DNA of 64,000 nucleotides. It comes from Eustoma russellianum. Lineage: Eukaryota > Streptophyta > Magnoliopsida > Gentianales > Gentianaceae. The stretch is from the NCBI GenBank assembly GCA_036186865.1, contig AP025065.1:6732771-6796770 (forward strand). The letters run 5' to 3'. Both the position numbers and the translations under genes were made by a program. The notes beneath the pieces were generated by a model. It saw only the letters and a list, made by a program, of their open reading frames with translations. It made no database searches and was not told the origin of the DNA. Below are positions 35,005 to 46,623 of this stretch, piece by piece (the first letter of the stretch is position 1; each line of letters opens with the position of its first letter).

Positions 35005-35887
35005 ATGGAAATCACTAGCCACGAAACCGAGGAAAAAGATATGTCAAGCCAAATGCCTCCACTATTTGAAAATGAGGTAAATTCTGATTCTGACTCGGAT
35101 TCTGAACTATCTTATGATGATTTATATGTTGATATCTTGAATTACATAAGTTTGCTAGAACTCTTGCAAAACAAAAGAAACGGTTAATTGAAGACAAGAA
35201 ATTGTTAGAATATTCTAACACAAATCTTGTGTCTCAATTAAACGATTCAAAAGAAGAGTCGTCTTGCATCATAAATTCATTAAGGTCTGAGATTTCATCA
35301 TCGACATCTGAGAACACTGAATTGAAATCCGAGATTTCAAACTTGAAATCAAAGAATGCGGATGTAGAGAAAAAGATGAAAACAATTTGACACGAGAACA
35401 AACATGCTAGATCACATCATTTCTTCTCAAAAGCATGATAGTGACAGAACCGGACTAGAATACGTTGAGAAAAGTAAGCCACAAAATAAACCAACCAAAT
35501 TTATCCCATCTAAGAAAATAGATGCATCAAAGACATATGTGGCATCTATGAAGACGCATAGGCCTTTTCTTATGACATCTCAACGTGCTTCCTCTTCACA
35601 TCATGCAAAATATAATTATGTGCCATATAGATATGAGAAGAAACAAGTGATGCATACGCGACACTCATCACAAAAATGCATCTAGATCACGTCCCGTGCA
35701 TGCAAACCGAAATGCTTATCAAAAACAGAAACCATACTACATGTATGATGGGATTCTTGGCCAAAGGTCAAACGCATTTGTCCCTAACATATATTATGTT
35801 GCGTTCTCATCACCTTTCTCACCTTTTGGAAGACCTAGAAAGGTCACCCAAATGTGGGTACCAAAAGGGACATTTTCAAAGGGTTAA
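35005..35887 (+). pseudogene. Gag-derived frame of internal region 1, frameshifted
   Basis: A start ATG at 35005 opens a frame with an acidic SDSDSDSELSYDDLYV stretch. A coiled-coil-like Leu/Glu/Ser/Lys segment follows (SQLNDSKEESSCIINSLRSE, TELKSEISNLKSKNADVEKK), then a basic region (HAKYNYVPYRYEKKQ, YQKQKPYYMYDGILGQR), ending QMWVPKGTFSKG at 35887. Full-length Sireviruses carry a similar YDDLY-coiled coil-WVPK succession at the end of gag before the protease. Indels near 35120, 35165, 35390 and 35680 break the frame. There is no CCHC knuckle. About 290 codons if intact. Confidence 0.75.
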
Positions 35888-35974
35888 ATAAATAACCCTT
35901 ACGAACGCACATATATGAAATGCATGATTTTTTCTTCATCTTTACAGGCATCTTTTGATTTGCTTTCCCAAAAT

Positions 35975-36148
35975 AAAGGGGGAGAGAAAGCATGATTTAA
36001 GGGGGAGAGAGATACTGATTGCATAAATCAAGAGGGAGCGGATTCGAAATTTAAATTTCGAATTTTGAATTTATGCATAATTGAAGGGGGAGTGATAGGA
36101 TTTAAATCATGTGCATAAGTTATTTTGAAAATCATCAAAAGGGGGAGA
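35975..36148 (+). other. Series of polypurine tracts before LTR 2
   Basis: AAAGGGGGAGA-type tracts occur at 35975-35990, 35999-36012, 36083-36091 and 36137-36148; the last abuts the LTR. Several polypurine tracts ahead of the 3' LTR are a described mark of Sireviruses. The same series recurs in internal region 2 and in the - strand copy. Confidence 0.85.
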
Positions 36149-36149
36149 T

Positions 36150-39100
36150 TGTAGAGAAAAAGGGGTTTGAGTGATTTTTCAAAATACATGATTTAAATGT
36201 GCACAAAAACGAGCATAAGATAAACGTGCATAAGATATACATGTATGCATGATACATTGCTATTACTTGCCTTATTTAGCTTATATATAATGTTGCCCGG
36301 ACTAACGAGCCATGAAGCGTTAAAGCTTACATCATATGGCAAACATTTGTTGTGTTTATACTATTTTCAGGTGCCACTATTAATGAACTAAACTAGTTCA
36401 TTAAGTGAAGTACTTAGTTTATTAAACTAAGTAGTTCATTAAAGGAAGCCACATTTGGAAAGACACAAAGGCAACAAAGCTAAGGAAGGAAAGTTTTCTC
36501 CTCCTCCCCTCTTAATGTGTACACGCCATATACATATATATTACATATATTTTCAGATTTTTGAAAAAGGCACATACACATGTATTCCAACGTACTACCG
36601 ACACGTTATATATTTTACGTACGTACTTTAACGTCACACCACTATATTAACTCATATTTATGAGTATATTAGGTCATGTATCATATGATATAAGATATGG
36701 TGATGACAAATTAAATACGACACGATAAAAGGTCCTAAACTGAAAATTGTCGTATCGGACGAATACCAAACTTCGCCAACGTGTCACGTACTTGCCATAA
36801 ATAAATGGCCAGCCCCTATACTTCAAAATTCTATAAAAATTTCGTGGGTTACATGAAAAATTCATCCAAAAATACTTTCCATGTTGGCACACACAAATCA
36901 CCCACATTAAGGCCAAAATGTGAAGATTCCAAGTTTAATTTTGTCACATGTGAATGGTACCACTTTAGACCAGACAAGTGCTGAGATTTAAAGTATATAT
37001 TATATATATTATGTATAACATAATATATAACATGTGCAAAAGTTGGAATTTAAATTAGAGAAAAATTGAGTAATCGATAAATATCGAAAATTCGGTTTTC
37101 TACGCACACAACACATGGAACTTTTTGGTACATCATGTGACACGTATCTAGACACTTTTTACATATGTTATACATCTTAAAGTGTTCTAGAAAATTAAAT
37201 TAAGGGCTAATTGGAATGTAACATGTGTGTATTATTAAATGTGCATTATTTTACAAAGTTAGCAAAAATAATTTTCAGCATATGTATAGACATATCTAAC
37301 GCACATTACAGCCAAGATGGAGCTTATTTGGAGCCTTGTTGGCATATTGATTGGTCAAGGATCAATCAAACAATGTTGGTGAATTAAAGAGAGAAGCTAC
37401 AAATGGTAAGAATTCAAACTTATGTCTCACTTATAACACATGCTGAAAATTTCAGCATGTGTGAGCATGGGTGGCCGATTTTTACACTTCAATGTGACAT
37501 ATTTTGTCATCCCAAATTGTGTGACTAATTGGGAGAAAAAATGGAAGTAATTTGAATATTATTTAAATTCAATAAAGTGTGATATTCTATATATCACACA
37601 TGCTGAAATTTTCAGCATGTGTAAGACATGTCTTGGCCGAATTGTTGAGCATAAATGTGTCCAAGTTCATTTCTCATGTGATAAGAATATTTACCATCAA
37701 TTGGTGATTCATTTTAAAAAGAAAAATCAAAGAAAAATGGTAACATTTTGAACTTTATCTCCATGTGTCACATGCTGAAAATTCAGCATGGTATGTGCAC
37801 TTTATGGCCGATTTTATGCTTAAGGAAGGAAGAAATTTGTCTTGCAATTTATGTGATAATCTTATGCTTTATGGAAATTATTTGTGATGATTTTGGCACA
37901 TGTTTTAAGTGTTATTCTCAGATTTTTCCAAGTCATCAATGATGACAACATCCAACCAATCATGAAGTGCCAAGTAAGCAAAGCTTAAGTGATCATCCAA
38001 TGAGAAGGTGACAAGTAAACAAGACCATGTCACAATGATGTCTTACATTCTCCCAAGGACTTAGAAGATAATTTTCAAGAGGAGAAGGACCTATAGGGGG
38101 CGGCCAAGACTTGTTAAAAGAAGGAAGAAGAGCAAAACAATGACAAGAACAAGAGTTGCAAAATTAAAAGATCAAAGTGTTCTAGCCTTCTTCTTCGACA
38201 CTCTCTTTCTTTCTTTCTTGAAAGCCTATTATACTTACATTCATATTCTTGAATAGGCTTATCTTAGACCATCACTCATTCTATATCTTTGTAAAAGATT
38301 GATCAAGGTGTGATCAATCTTCAATCTTGCAAGGTGGTGGTGTTCGTGCGAATTGTATTGAACATACAAGGTTTGTAAAGGGTTGGAGTTGGTGTGTAAC
38401 TCCATCAACCCTGTGGTAAGGTGTTTTTGAGTTGTGTGATTAGTGTGAACCAAGGAAGGTATTCCTTGAAGACTGGAGTAGGTTGTTGATAACCGAACCA
38501 GTATAAAATTCTTGGTGTCATTTACTTTCAGCACTGATTTTCTGTTTCAGCACTGTTTACTGTTTTTAATAACGTTCGTAAAAATAGTAAACGAATTTCA
38601 AAAATCACGAAACTTTCAGAAAATATAACCACACGTTCTAGGGTTCTTTTGGTGCAAGTTTCAACCCTTTTGGATAAGTATAAGTCGATAAAACGTCCAA
38701 AGTGCTGAGACTAGTGCAGTCTGATTTTCAGACTTGCAAAGGTTGAGACTTTGATCGTATTTGACTAACTTCCCAAAGAATTTTTCAAAACTGTTTCCAC
38801 CGATTTAAATATAACATATAAGGGGTTAGTGTTTAAATTTTCAGAGCATTTGGAGTTGTGTACAAATAGGAATTAATTTTTCAAATCAGTGTATCGGTTC
38901 TGACAGATTTGCGTAATCTGACCACCAACGATTTTACAAGGGGTTAGAGGTTGCATTTTAATCTGAAATTTTTAGGAGATACTCATAACATCTAAGTCTA
39001 AGTTCTCCTCCAAATTTTAGAATTTTGAAGACCTGAAACCTAGTTTTCAAAACGTTTTAAAATGGTCCTGAAAACAGAAACTGTTTTTAAGAAGTTGGGT

Positions 39101-39186
39101 TTTTGGTTCAAAACTAATTTTAAAAACCACATTTTCCGCACCCACTATTCAACCCCCCTTTCTAGTGGTGCCTTGCAGATCCTACA
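36150..39186 (+). repeat. LTR 2 of the tandem element (3,037 bp)
   Basis: It is shared between the two units, being the 3' LTR of the first and the 5' LTR of the second. A TATA-like CCATAAATAAATGG lies at 36795-36808. Here the nested palindrome is intact: 11-base arms TTAATGAACTA/TAGTTCATTAA at 36380-36404 and ACTTAGTTTA/TAAACTAAGT just after. Confidence 0.9.
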
Positions 39187-39241
39187 ATTGGTATCAGAGA
39201 GCAGGAACACTCACTTCAAAGGATCCAACGATTCAAGTGAG

Positions 39242-40121
39242 ATGGAAACCACTAGCCACGAAACCGAGGAAAAAGATATGTCAAGCAAAATGCCTCCACT
39301 ATTTGAAAATGAGGTAAATTCTGATTCTGACTCGGATTCTGAACTTTCTTATGATGATTTATATGTTGAATATCTTGAATTACATAAGTTTGCTAGAACT
39401 CTTGCAAACAAAAGAAACGGTTAATTGAAGACAAGAAATTGTTAGAATCTTCTAACACAAATCTTGTGTCTCAATTAAACGATTCAAAAGAAGAGTCATC
39501 TTGCATCATAAATTCATTAAGGTCTGAGATTTCATCATTGACATCCGAGAACACTGAATGAAATCCGAGATTTTAAACTTGAAATCAAAGAATGCGGATG
39601 TAGAGAAAAAGGTAAAACAATTTGACACGAGAACAAACATGCTAGATCACATCATTTCTTCTCAAAAGCATGATAGTGACAGAACCGGACTAGAATACGT
39701 TGAGAAAAGTAACCACAAAATAAACCAACCAAATTTATCCCATCTAAGAAAATAGATGCATCAAAGACATATGTGACATCTAAGAAGACGCATAGGCCTT
39801 TTCTTATGACATCTCAACGTGCTTCTTCTTCACATCATGCAAAATATAATTATGTGCCATATAGATATGAGAAGAAACAGTGAGGCATACGCGACACTCA
39901 TATCACAAAAATGCATCCAGATCACGTCCCGTGCATGCAAACCGAAATGCTTATCAAAACAGAAACCATACTACATGTATGATGGGATTCTTGGCCAAAG
40001 GACAAACGCATTTGTCCCTAACATATATTATGTTGCGTTCTCATCACCTTTCTCACCTTTTGGAAGACATAGAAAGGTCACCCAAATGTGGGTACCAAAA
40101 GGGACATTTTCAAAGGGTTGA
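39242..40121 (+). pseudogene. Gag-derived frame of internal region 2, frameshifted
   Basis: Same product as in region 1. The start ATG at 39242 keeps YDDLYVEYLELHKFARTLA in one frame, longer than in region 1, before a shift at about 39405. The coiled-coil part (39425-39630) and the C-terminal part (39819-40121, ending QMWVPKGTFSKG) lie in other frames. The two internal regions differ by scattered single-base changes and independent indels, so they are not a very recent exact duplication. Confidence 0.75.
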
Positions 40122-40384
40122 ATAAATAACCCTTACGAACGCACATATATGAAATGCATGATTTTTTTTCTTCATCTTTACAGGCATCTTTTGATTTGCT
40201 TTCCAAAATAAAGGGGGAGAGAAAGCATGATTTAAGGGGAAAAGAGATACTGATTGCATAAATCAAGGGGAAGCGGATTCGAAATTTAAATTTTGAATTT
40301 TGAATTTATGCATAATTGAAGGGGGAGCGATATGATTTAAATCATGTGCATAAGTTATTTTGAAAATCATCAAAAGGGGGAGAT

Positions 40385-43300
40385 TGTAGAGAAAAAGGGG
40401 TTTGAGTGATTTTCAAATACATGATTTAAATGTGCACAAAAACGAGCATAAGATAAAACGTGCATAAGATATACATGTATGCATGATACATTGCTATTAC
40501 TTGCCTTATTTAGCTTATATATAATGTTTGCCGGACTAACGAGCCATGAAGCGTTAAAGCTTACATCATATGGCAAACATTTGTTGTGTTTATACTATTT
40601 CAGGTGCCACTATTAATGAACTAAACTAGTTCATTAAGTGAAGTACTTAGTTTATTAAACTAAGTAGTTCATTAAAGGAAGCCACATTTGGAAAAGACAC
40701 AAAGACAACAAAGCTAAGGAAGGAAAGTTTTCTCCTCCTCCCCTCTTAATATGTACACGCCATATACATATATATTACATATATTTTCAGATTTTTTGAA
40801 AAAGGCACATACACATGTATTCCAACGTACTACCGACACGTTATATATTTTACGTACGTACGTTAACGTCACATCACTATACTTAACTGATATTTATGAT
40901 TATATTCAGGTCTTATTTCATATGATATAAGATATGGTGATGACAAATTAAATACGACACGATAAAAGGTCCTAAACCGAAAATTATAGTATCGGGCGAA
41001 TGCCGAAACTTCGCCAACGTGTCACGTACTTGCCATAAATAAATGGCCAGCCCCTATACTTCAAAATTCCATAAAAATTTCGTGGGTTACATGAAAAATT
41101 CAGCCAAAAATACTTTCCATGTTGGCAACACACAAATCACCCCACATTAAGGCCAAAATGTGAAGATTCCAAGTTTAATTTTGTCACATGTGAATGGTAC
41201 CACTTTAGACCAGCCAAGTGCTGAGATTTAAAGTATATATTATATATATTATGTATAACATAATATATATAACATGTGCAAAAGTTGGAATTTAAATTAG
41301 AGAAAAATTGAGTAATCGATAAATATTGAAAATTCGGTTTTCTACGCACACAACACATGGAACGTTTTGGTACATTATGTGACACGTATCTAGACACTTT
41401 TACATATGTTATACATCTTAAAGTGTTCTAGAAAATTAAATTAAGGGCTGATTGGAATGTAACATGTGTGTATTATTAAATGTGCATTATTTTACAAAGT
41501 TAACAAAAATAATTTTCAACATATGTATAGACATATCTACGCACATTACAGCCAAGATGGAGCTTATTTGGAGCCTTGTTGGCATATTGATTGGTCAAGG
41601 ATCAATCAAACAATGTTGGTGAATTAAAGAGAGACGCTACAAATGGTAAGAATTCAAACTTTGTCTCACTTATAACACATGCTGAAAATTTCAGCATGTG
41701 TGAGCATGGGTGGCCGATTTTTACCTTCAATGTGACATATTTTGTCATCTCAAATTGTGTGACTAATTGGGAGAAGAAATGGAAGTAATTTGAATATTAT
41801 TTAAATTCAATAAAGTGTGATATTCCATATATCACACATGCTGAAATTTTTCAGCATGTGTAAGACATGTCTTGGCCGAATTGTTGAGCATAAATGTGTC
41901 CAAGTTCATTTCTCATGTGATAAGAATATTTACCATCAATTGGTAACATTTTGAACTTTATCTCCATGTGTCACATGCTGAAAATTCAGCATGGTATGTA
42001 CACTTTATGGCCGATTTTATGCTTAAGGAAGGAAGAAATTTTGTCTTGCAATTTATGTGATAATCTTATGCTTTATGGAAATTATTTTGTGATGATTTTG
42101 GCACATGTTTTAAGTGTTATTCTCAGATTTTTCCAAGTCATCAATGATGACAACATCCAACCAGTCATGAAGTGCCAAGTAAGCAAAGCTTAAGTGATCA
42201 TCCAATGAGAAGGTGACAAGTAAGCAAGACCATGTCACAATGATGTCTTACATTCTCCCAAGGACTTAGAAGATAATTTTCAAGAGGAGAAGGACCTATA
42301 GGGGGCGGCCAAGACTTGTTAAAAAGAAGGAAGAAGAGCAAAACAATGACAAGAACAAGAGTTGCAAAATTAACAGATCAAAAGTGTTCTAGCCTTCTTC
42401 TTCTACACTTTCTTTCTTTCTTTCTTGAAAGCCTATTGTACTTACATTCATATTCTTGAATAGGCTTATCTTAGACCATCACTCATTCTATATCTTTGTA
42501 AAAGATTGATCAAGGTGTGATCAATCTTTAATCTTGCAAGGTGGTGGTGTTCCTGCGAATTGTGTTGAACATACAAGGTTTGTAAAGGGTTGGAGTTGGT
42601 GTGTAACTCCATCAACCCTATGGTAAGGTGTTTTTGAGTTTTGTGATTAGTGTGAACCAAGGAAGGTGTTCCTTGAAGACTGGAGTAGGTTGTTGATAAC
42701 CGAACCAGTATAAAATTCTTGGTGTTATTTACTTTCAGCACTGATTTTCTGTTTCAGCACTGTTTACTGTTTTTAATCATGTTCGTAAAAATAGTAAACA
42801 AATTTTAAAAATCACGAAACTTTCAGAAAATATAACCACACGTTCTAGGGTTCTTTTGGCGCAAGTTTCAACCATTTTGGATAAGTATAAGTCGATCAAA
42901 CGTCCAAAGATCTGAGACTAGTGCAGTCTGATTTTCAGACTTGCAAAAGTTGAGACTTTGATCGTATTTGACTAACTTTCCCAAAAGAATTTTTCAAAAA
43001 TGTTTCATCCCATTTAAATATAACATATAAGGGGTTAGCGGTTAAATTTTCAGAGCATTTGGAGTTGTGTACAAATAGGAATTAATTTTTCAAATCAGTG
43101 TATCGGTTCTGACAGATTTACGTAATCTGACCACCATCGTTTTTCAAGGGGTTAGAGGTTGAATTTTAATCTGAAATTTTTAGGAGATACTCATAACATC
43201 TGAGTCTAAGTTCTCTCCAAATTTCAGAATTTTTGAAGACCTGAAACCTAGTTTTCAAAACATTTTAAAACTTATCCTGAAAACAGAAACTGTTTTCAGA

Positions 43301-43392
43301 AGTTGGGTTTTTGGTTCAAACTAATTTTAAAAACCACATTTCCGCACCCACTATTCAACCCCCCCTTCTAGTGGTGCCTTGCAGATCCTACA
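40385..43392 (+). repeat. LTR 3 of the tandem element (3,008 bp)
   Basis: The last LTR is followed by the duplicated AAATT. It lacks 36 bases present in LTRs 1 and 2 at 41941-41944, where a TGGT direct repeat remains at the junction. A TATA-like CCATAAATAAATGG lies at 41032-41045. Confidence 0.9.
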
Positions 43393-43499
43393 AAATTCAA
43401 CAACGGAAAATCGATAATAGTAATCAGTTTTAGCTTGTGCCTTTTTCCACATGCGTGTAAAAATGTATTTCTTTTAAACTGAAGAGTTTATAAAGCGTT

Positions 43500-43690
43500 C
43501 CCGTTATACTATACTCCCGCGCTTGTGTAGGGTCTGAGTAGGGGTCGGATCACTTCGCGATCTGATATACATATCTTTGCCCTACACTTTTTTTGTGTAA
43601 GAGGCTGTTTCCATAGCTCGAATCTGTAACCTTAAGGTCATAAACAAGCAACCTTACTAGTTGCTCTAATGCAAACCGAAGAGCTTATAC
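43500..43690 (-). mobile_element. tRNA-derived SINE relic 1
   Basis: On the - strand the segment reads like a plant tRNA-related SINE of the Au type: a B-box-like AGGTTACAGATTCGAGCTA, then GAAACAGCCTCTTACAC, GGGCAAAG and TCAGATCGCGAAGTGATCCG, ending near AGCGCGGGAG. The A box is eroded. No target duplication is obvious. SINEs are moved by LINE enzymes. Confidence 0.72.
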
Positions 43691-44284
43691 TGCAGAAAAT
43701 GAATAGAGCAATGGTCAATAGAAGCATATTCATTTGGATTACATCAATACAAAACTTTGTTAACCTCACGCCATCAAGTTCATACTTTTCGCACTCGGGG
43801 TGTTAAGGAAAATGATTGTTCAACTTAAGTTGGTAGTTTATTAAATCCTTCATGCAATTTATCTCTTGTGAATTTGAGCATACAATCTATGGTAATGAAA
43901 TAGATGGTAATTCTAATTCAAAATGCTTTTCATCAAACTGCATAAAACACACAGAAGATTTTCTTCTTTTTTTTTGGGGGGAGGGGTGTGTGTAAGGAAG
44001 GGTGTGGGGAGAGCAAGGTTACATCAGTTAGACTTTCAAAGTCAAATAAAAAGGTACCAAGTGGCATCAAATGTGTTATAAGTTGAATTGAGAAAAAAAT
44101 AAAGTAAATTTGGTTTGTGCTAAATACTCTTCTGTTTTAATGTTGTAATCATTATTTCTAATACCTACAAAAAACTACAGTATGGGAAGCAGTCCTCGTG
44201 GTCTGCTACTTGATAGCTTTCTCAAAATATCGATAGGAAAATAGGGTATTATTCATACTTATTGGTGCATTTTTTTGTACGCTA

Positions 44285-44420
44285 ACATGTTACTAAAAAG
44301 GGCGTTTTAGGTGCACTAGACTCCTGTGTTTGCGTAGGATATGAAGAGAGTACAGATCACTTCACGATCTGATGTTACCCTACCATGTTATTGTTTACTA
44401 CTACACCTTTTGAATTTTAT
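44285..44420 (-). mobile_element. tRNA-derived SINE relic 2, truncated
   Basis: On the - strand the sequence shares GGTAACATCAGATCGTGAAG, the tail with CGCAAACACAGGAGTCTAGT and GTGCACCTAAAACGCC with the Au-type SINE 3' part. The tRNA-like head is missing or unrecognisable. Confidence 0.65.
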
Positions 44421-44889
44421 AAGGTATATTTAAGGAAAAGCTTTGCTCGAATTTAATTATGAGCTAAGAAGTGCAAAGGGTTTGGATTACACACGTACTT
44501 CCGAAGGCGAACATTTTTTCCTTATGGAAAACAGCAAAATCCCACAATTGGATCTTATGTTTGTCCAGATTTCTAAGCAAATTATGTACCAAGATTTTAT
44601 GATTCAAACTTTTACGAAAGCATTTTTGGGATGTTTAATGAAGCTAACATCATAATCAAGTGTAAGGTAACAAATTGCATTGAATGAAATTAATAACCAA
44701 AAGGTTGGAAAATCAAATTGGAGGGATGCTTTCGTGTGAAAAACATAAACACGTCCATCACAGAACAGAAATATTAAAGAGGGTTGGGAGAGTCTTTTCA
44801 AACATGATTCATATTTCCCGGGTTCGTTGATGTGTTGCTTTAATGGTTTCTTTGGAAGTCCATATAACTTGGTGTATTATTGTTAGAGT

Positions 44890-45065
44890 AGAAAAGATTG
44901 TTCTCGGTACCGCGTTTGCGTAGAGTTTGGGAAGAAGATAGATTGATTCGCGATCTGATGTACGCAACCTTACTCTATATTATTTTTGTGTAAAAAGTTG
45001 TTTCTGTGGTTGAATTTGGGACCTCAAGATCACAAAACAGCAACCTATTGTTATAGTAATAAGTC
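44890..45065 (-). mobile_element. tRNA-derived SINE relic 3
   Basis: On the - strand it contains a B-box-like AGGTCCCAAATTCAACCAC, AGAAACAACTTTTTACAC, GTAAGGTTGCGTACATCAGA, TCGCGAATCAATC and CTACGCAAACGCGGTACC, in the same order as relic 1 but more diverged. Confidence 0.68.
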
Positions 45066-45069
45066 GAAG

Positions 45070-45686
45070 TTCAAAAACATAAACAAAGAACTAAATATTG
45101 AAAACCCAATGAAAAAGAAACAAAGAATAGGAAATATTGGGTGTTAAGATTCCTAAAGTAATATAAATTTCCATGTGAAAAGAAATAGGAAAAAAGAAGT
45201 TCTTCAACTCTATGTAACGCCCCATTTATTTTAATAAGAAGAGCAAAATAATTGGATGAGATGACTAATAACGTACTATCCTTGCTATGCATGGGTACTT
45301 AATTTAAACATTCTGGCGCACACAAAATGTGATTGTATATTTCAAGTTTATATTTGTATGGATGTATTTTCGTGAAGGATCTACGCGACGAGTAGATAAT
45401 TTTAGGCGTTTGAATCACTCAATTTCGATAACGGGTGAATGAGAAATTAATGCTCAAAATAAGAGGAAAATCAACTCAGCTCGGCCGGTGCCTGAGCATG
45501 AGTTGCGGACTGGGCTACAGGCTAGACTGCGGGCTGTAGACTGTAGGCCGAGTCCTATAGCACCGGGTCGTATCTTACCAGCTAGGGTAAAGTTTGTTTC
45601 AACTCAAACTCTACAGGTTGTTAAGATATGATAATGTTAAATTTTGAAAATTTGTTCAGGTTTAACCGGCCGAGCTGACTTGAACT
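45070..45686. other. Spacer before the second copia element
   Basis: No gene is recognised. 45475-45570 is GC-rich, with GGGCTGTAGAC and AGGCCGAG words, and could be upstream LTR sequence, but no boundary is clear. Confidence 0.4.
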
Positions 45687-46620
45687 TGTTATGATCTGAT
45701 AGCATGAATTGAATAGTTATTTGATCTGACGGTTGAGGGCAGACCTGATACGGTTATCTGATCCAAGGATACGACGGAGATTGAACTAACTGTAAAAGAC
45801 TGACCTCAGAATTCCCTATAAATAGGGGCACACACTTAGAACAATTCCTAAGTTCTTCTCTTTCTCTGCAATCTCCCTTGATGCACATTCATTCTCTCCC
45901 TCATACAACACTCTGCATTCCAAGTAATCCGAGAAGTTCAAGACATCTTAAAGGTTCGTAGAGTTCATACAATGCAGTGCTGCTCGTTTGAACTGACTTT
46001 CGTTGTATCCTGGGAGATGGTTGCTCCATTCGGTTGGGCACAGTATACCAGAGCAATACGGCTTAAGGACAGAGTCCTGGACTTATCTCGGATCTCTACT
46101 CAGCTGAGCTGTTGAGGTTATTGTCGAGCTGAGCTCTGCTGATCGAAGAATAGCGCAGTACTGTTGTGTACAGTGTTGCCGAGCTGAGCTTTGCTGTGTG
46201 CTGAGCTCTGCTGTTGGCTAAGAACATTTTGTGCTAAGGTGATCGAGGTCGGCAGGTCGGTCATCAGCCAGAACGCAAATACAATTACGTTGACTGGACT
46301 GATCTAGTCCGTCTGATCAATCTGACTGCAATAAGCTAGGCTATAAGGCTGATAGCATAGAACCACTGTTCAGAAGTGTAATTCAGTTTAGGTCGGCAGG
46401 TCGACTGACTGTTCAGAACGTAAATCGATTGCGTTACCTGAACTATCTTGGCTTAGTAGATCAATCCAGCCTACATTGAGCTCGACAGGTCGGCCACTGC
46501 TTCATTTCCGAAGCAAACTGTACAGAAGTCAATCTGACTTGAATTATTTCTAATAATTCTTAAGATGTATTCGTTTGATTCTATACTGATTCTCATTTGT
46601 TTTTGGCACCTTAGAGAAAC
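45687..46620 (+). mobile_element. 5' LTR and leader of a second copia element
   Basis: A TG-starting candidate LTR begins at 45687 (TGTTATGATCTG). A clear TATA box, CCCTATAAATAGGGGC, lies at 45817-45832, with a pyrimidine-rich start region after it. The leader up to the gag ATG at 46624 includes degenerate repeats of GAGCTGAGCTCTGCTG at 46095-46220 and two GGTCGGCAGGTCGG-like blocks. I could not find the primer binding site, so the LTR end is unknown. Confidence 0.5.
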
Positions 46621-46623
46621 TAA

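Larger units (their letters stand above)
31927..43392 (+). mobile_element. Tandem Sirevirus-like element, LTR-int-LTR-int-LTR
   Basis: Three nearly identical LTRs (31927-34949, 36150-39186, 40385-43392) alternate with two internal regions (34950-36149, 39187-40384). Each LTR opens TGTAGAGAAAAAGG and closes GATCCTACA. The outer flanks carry the same five bases AAATT (31922-31926 and 43393-43397), so the whole array behaves as one insertion. Each internal region has a met-tRNA primer site, a gag-derived frame and several polypurine tracts, but no protease, integrase, RT or RNase H. I infer a non-autonomous family moved by an autonomous Sirevirus-type copia. The tandem form fits unequal exchange between LTRs of sister copies. 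Confidence 0.92.
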
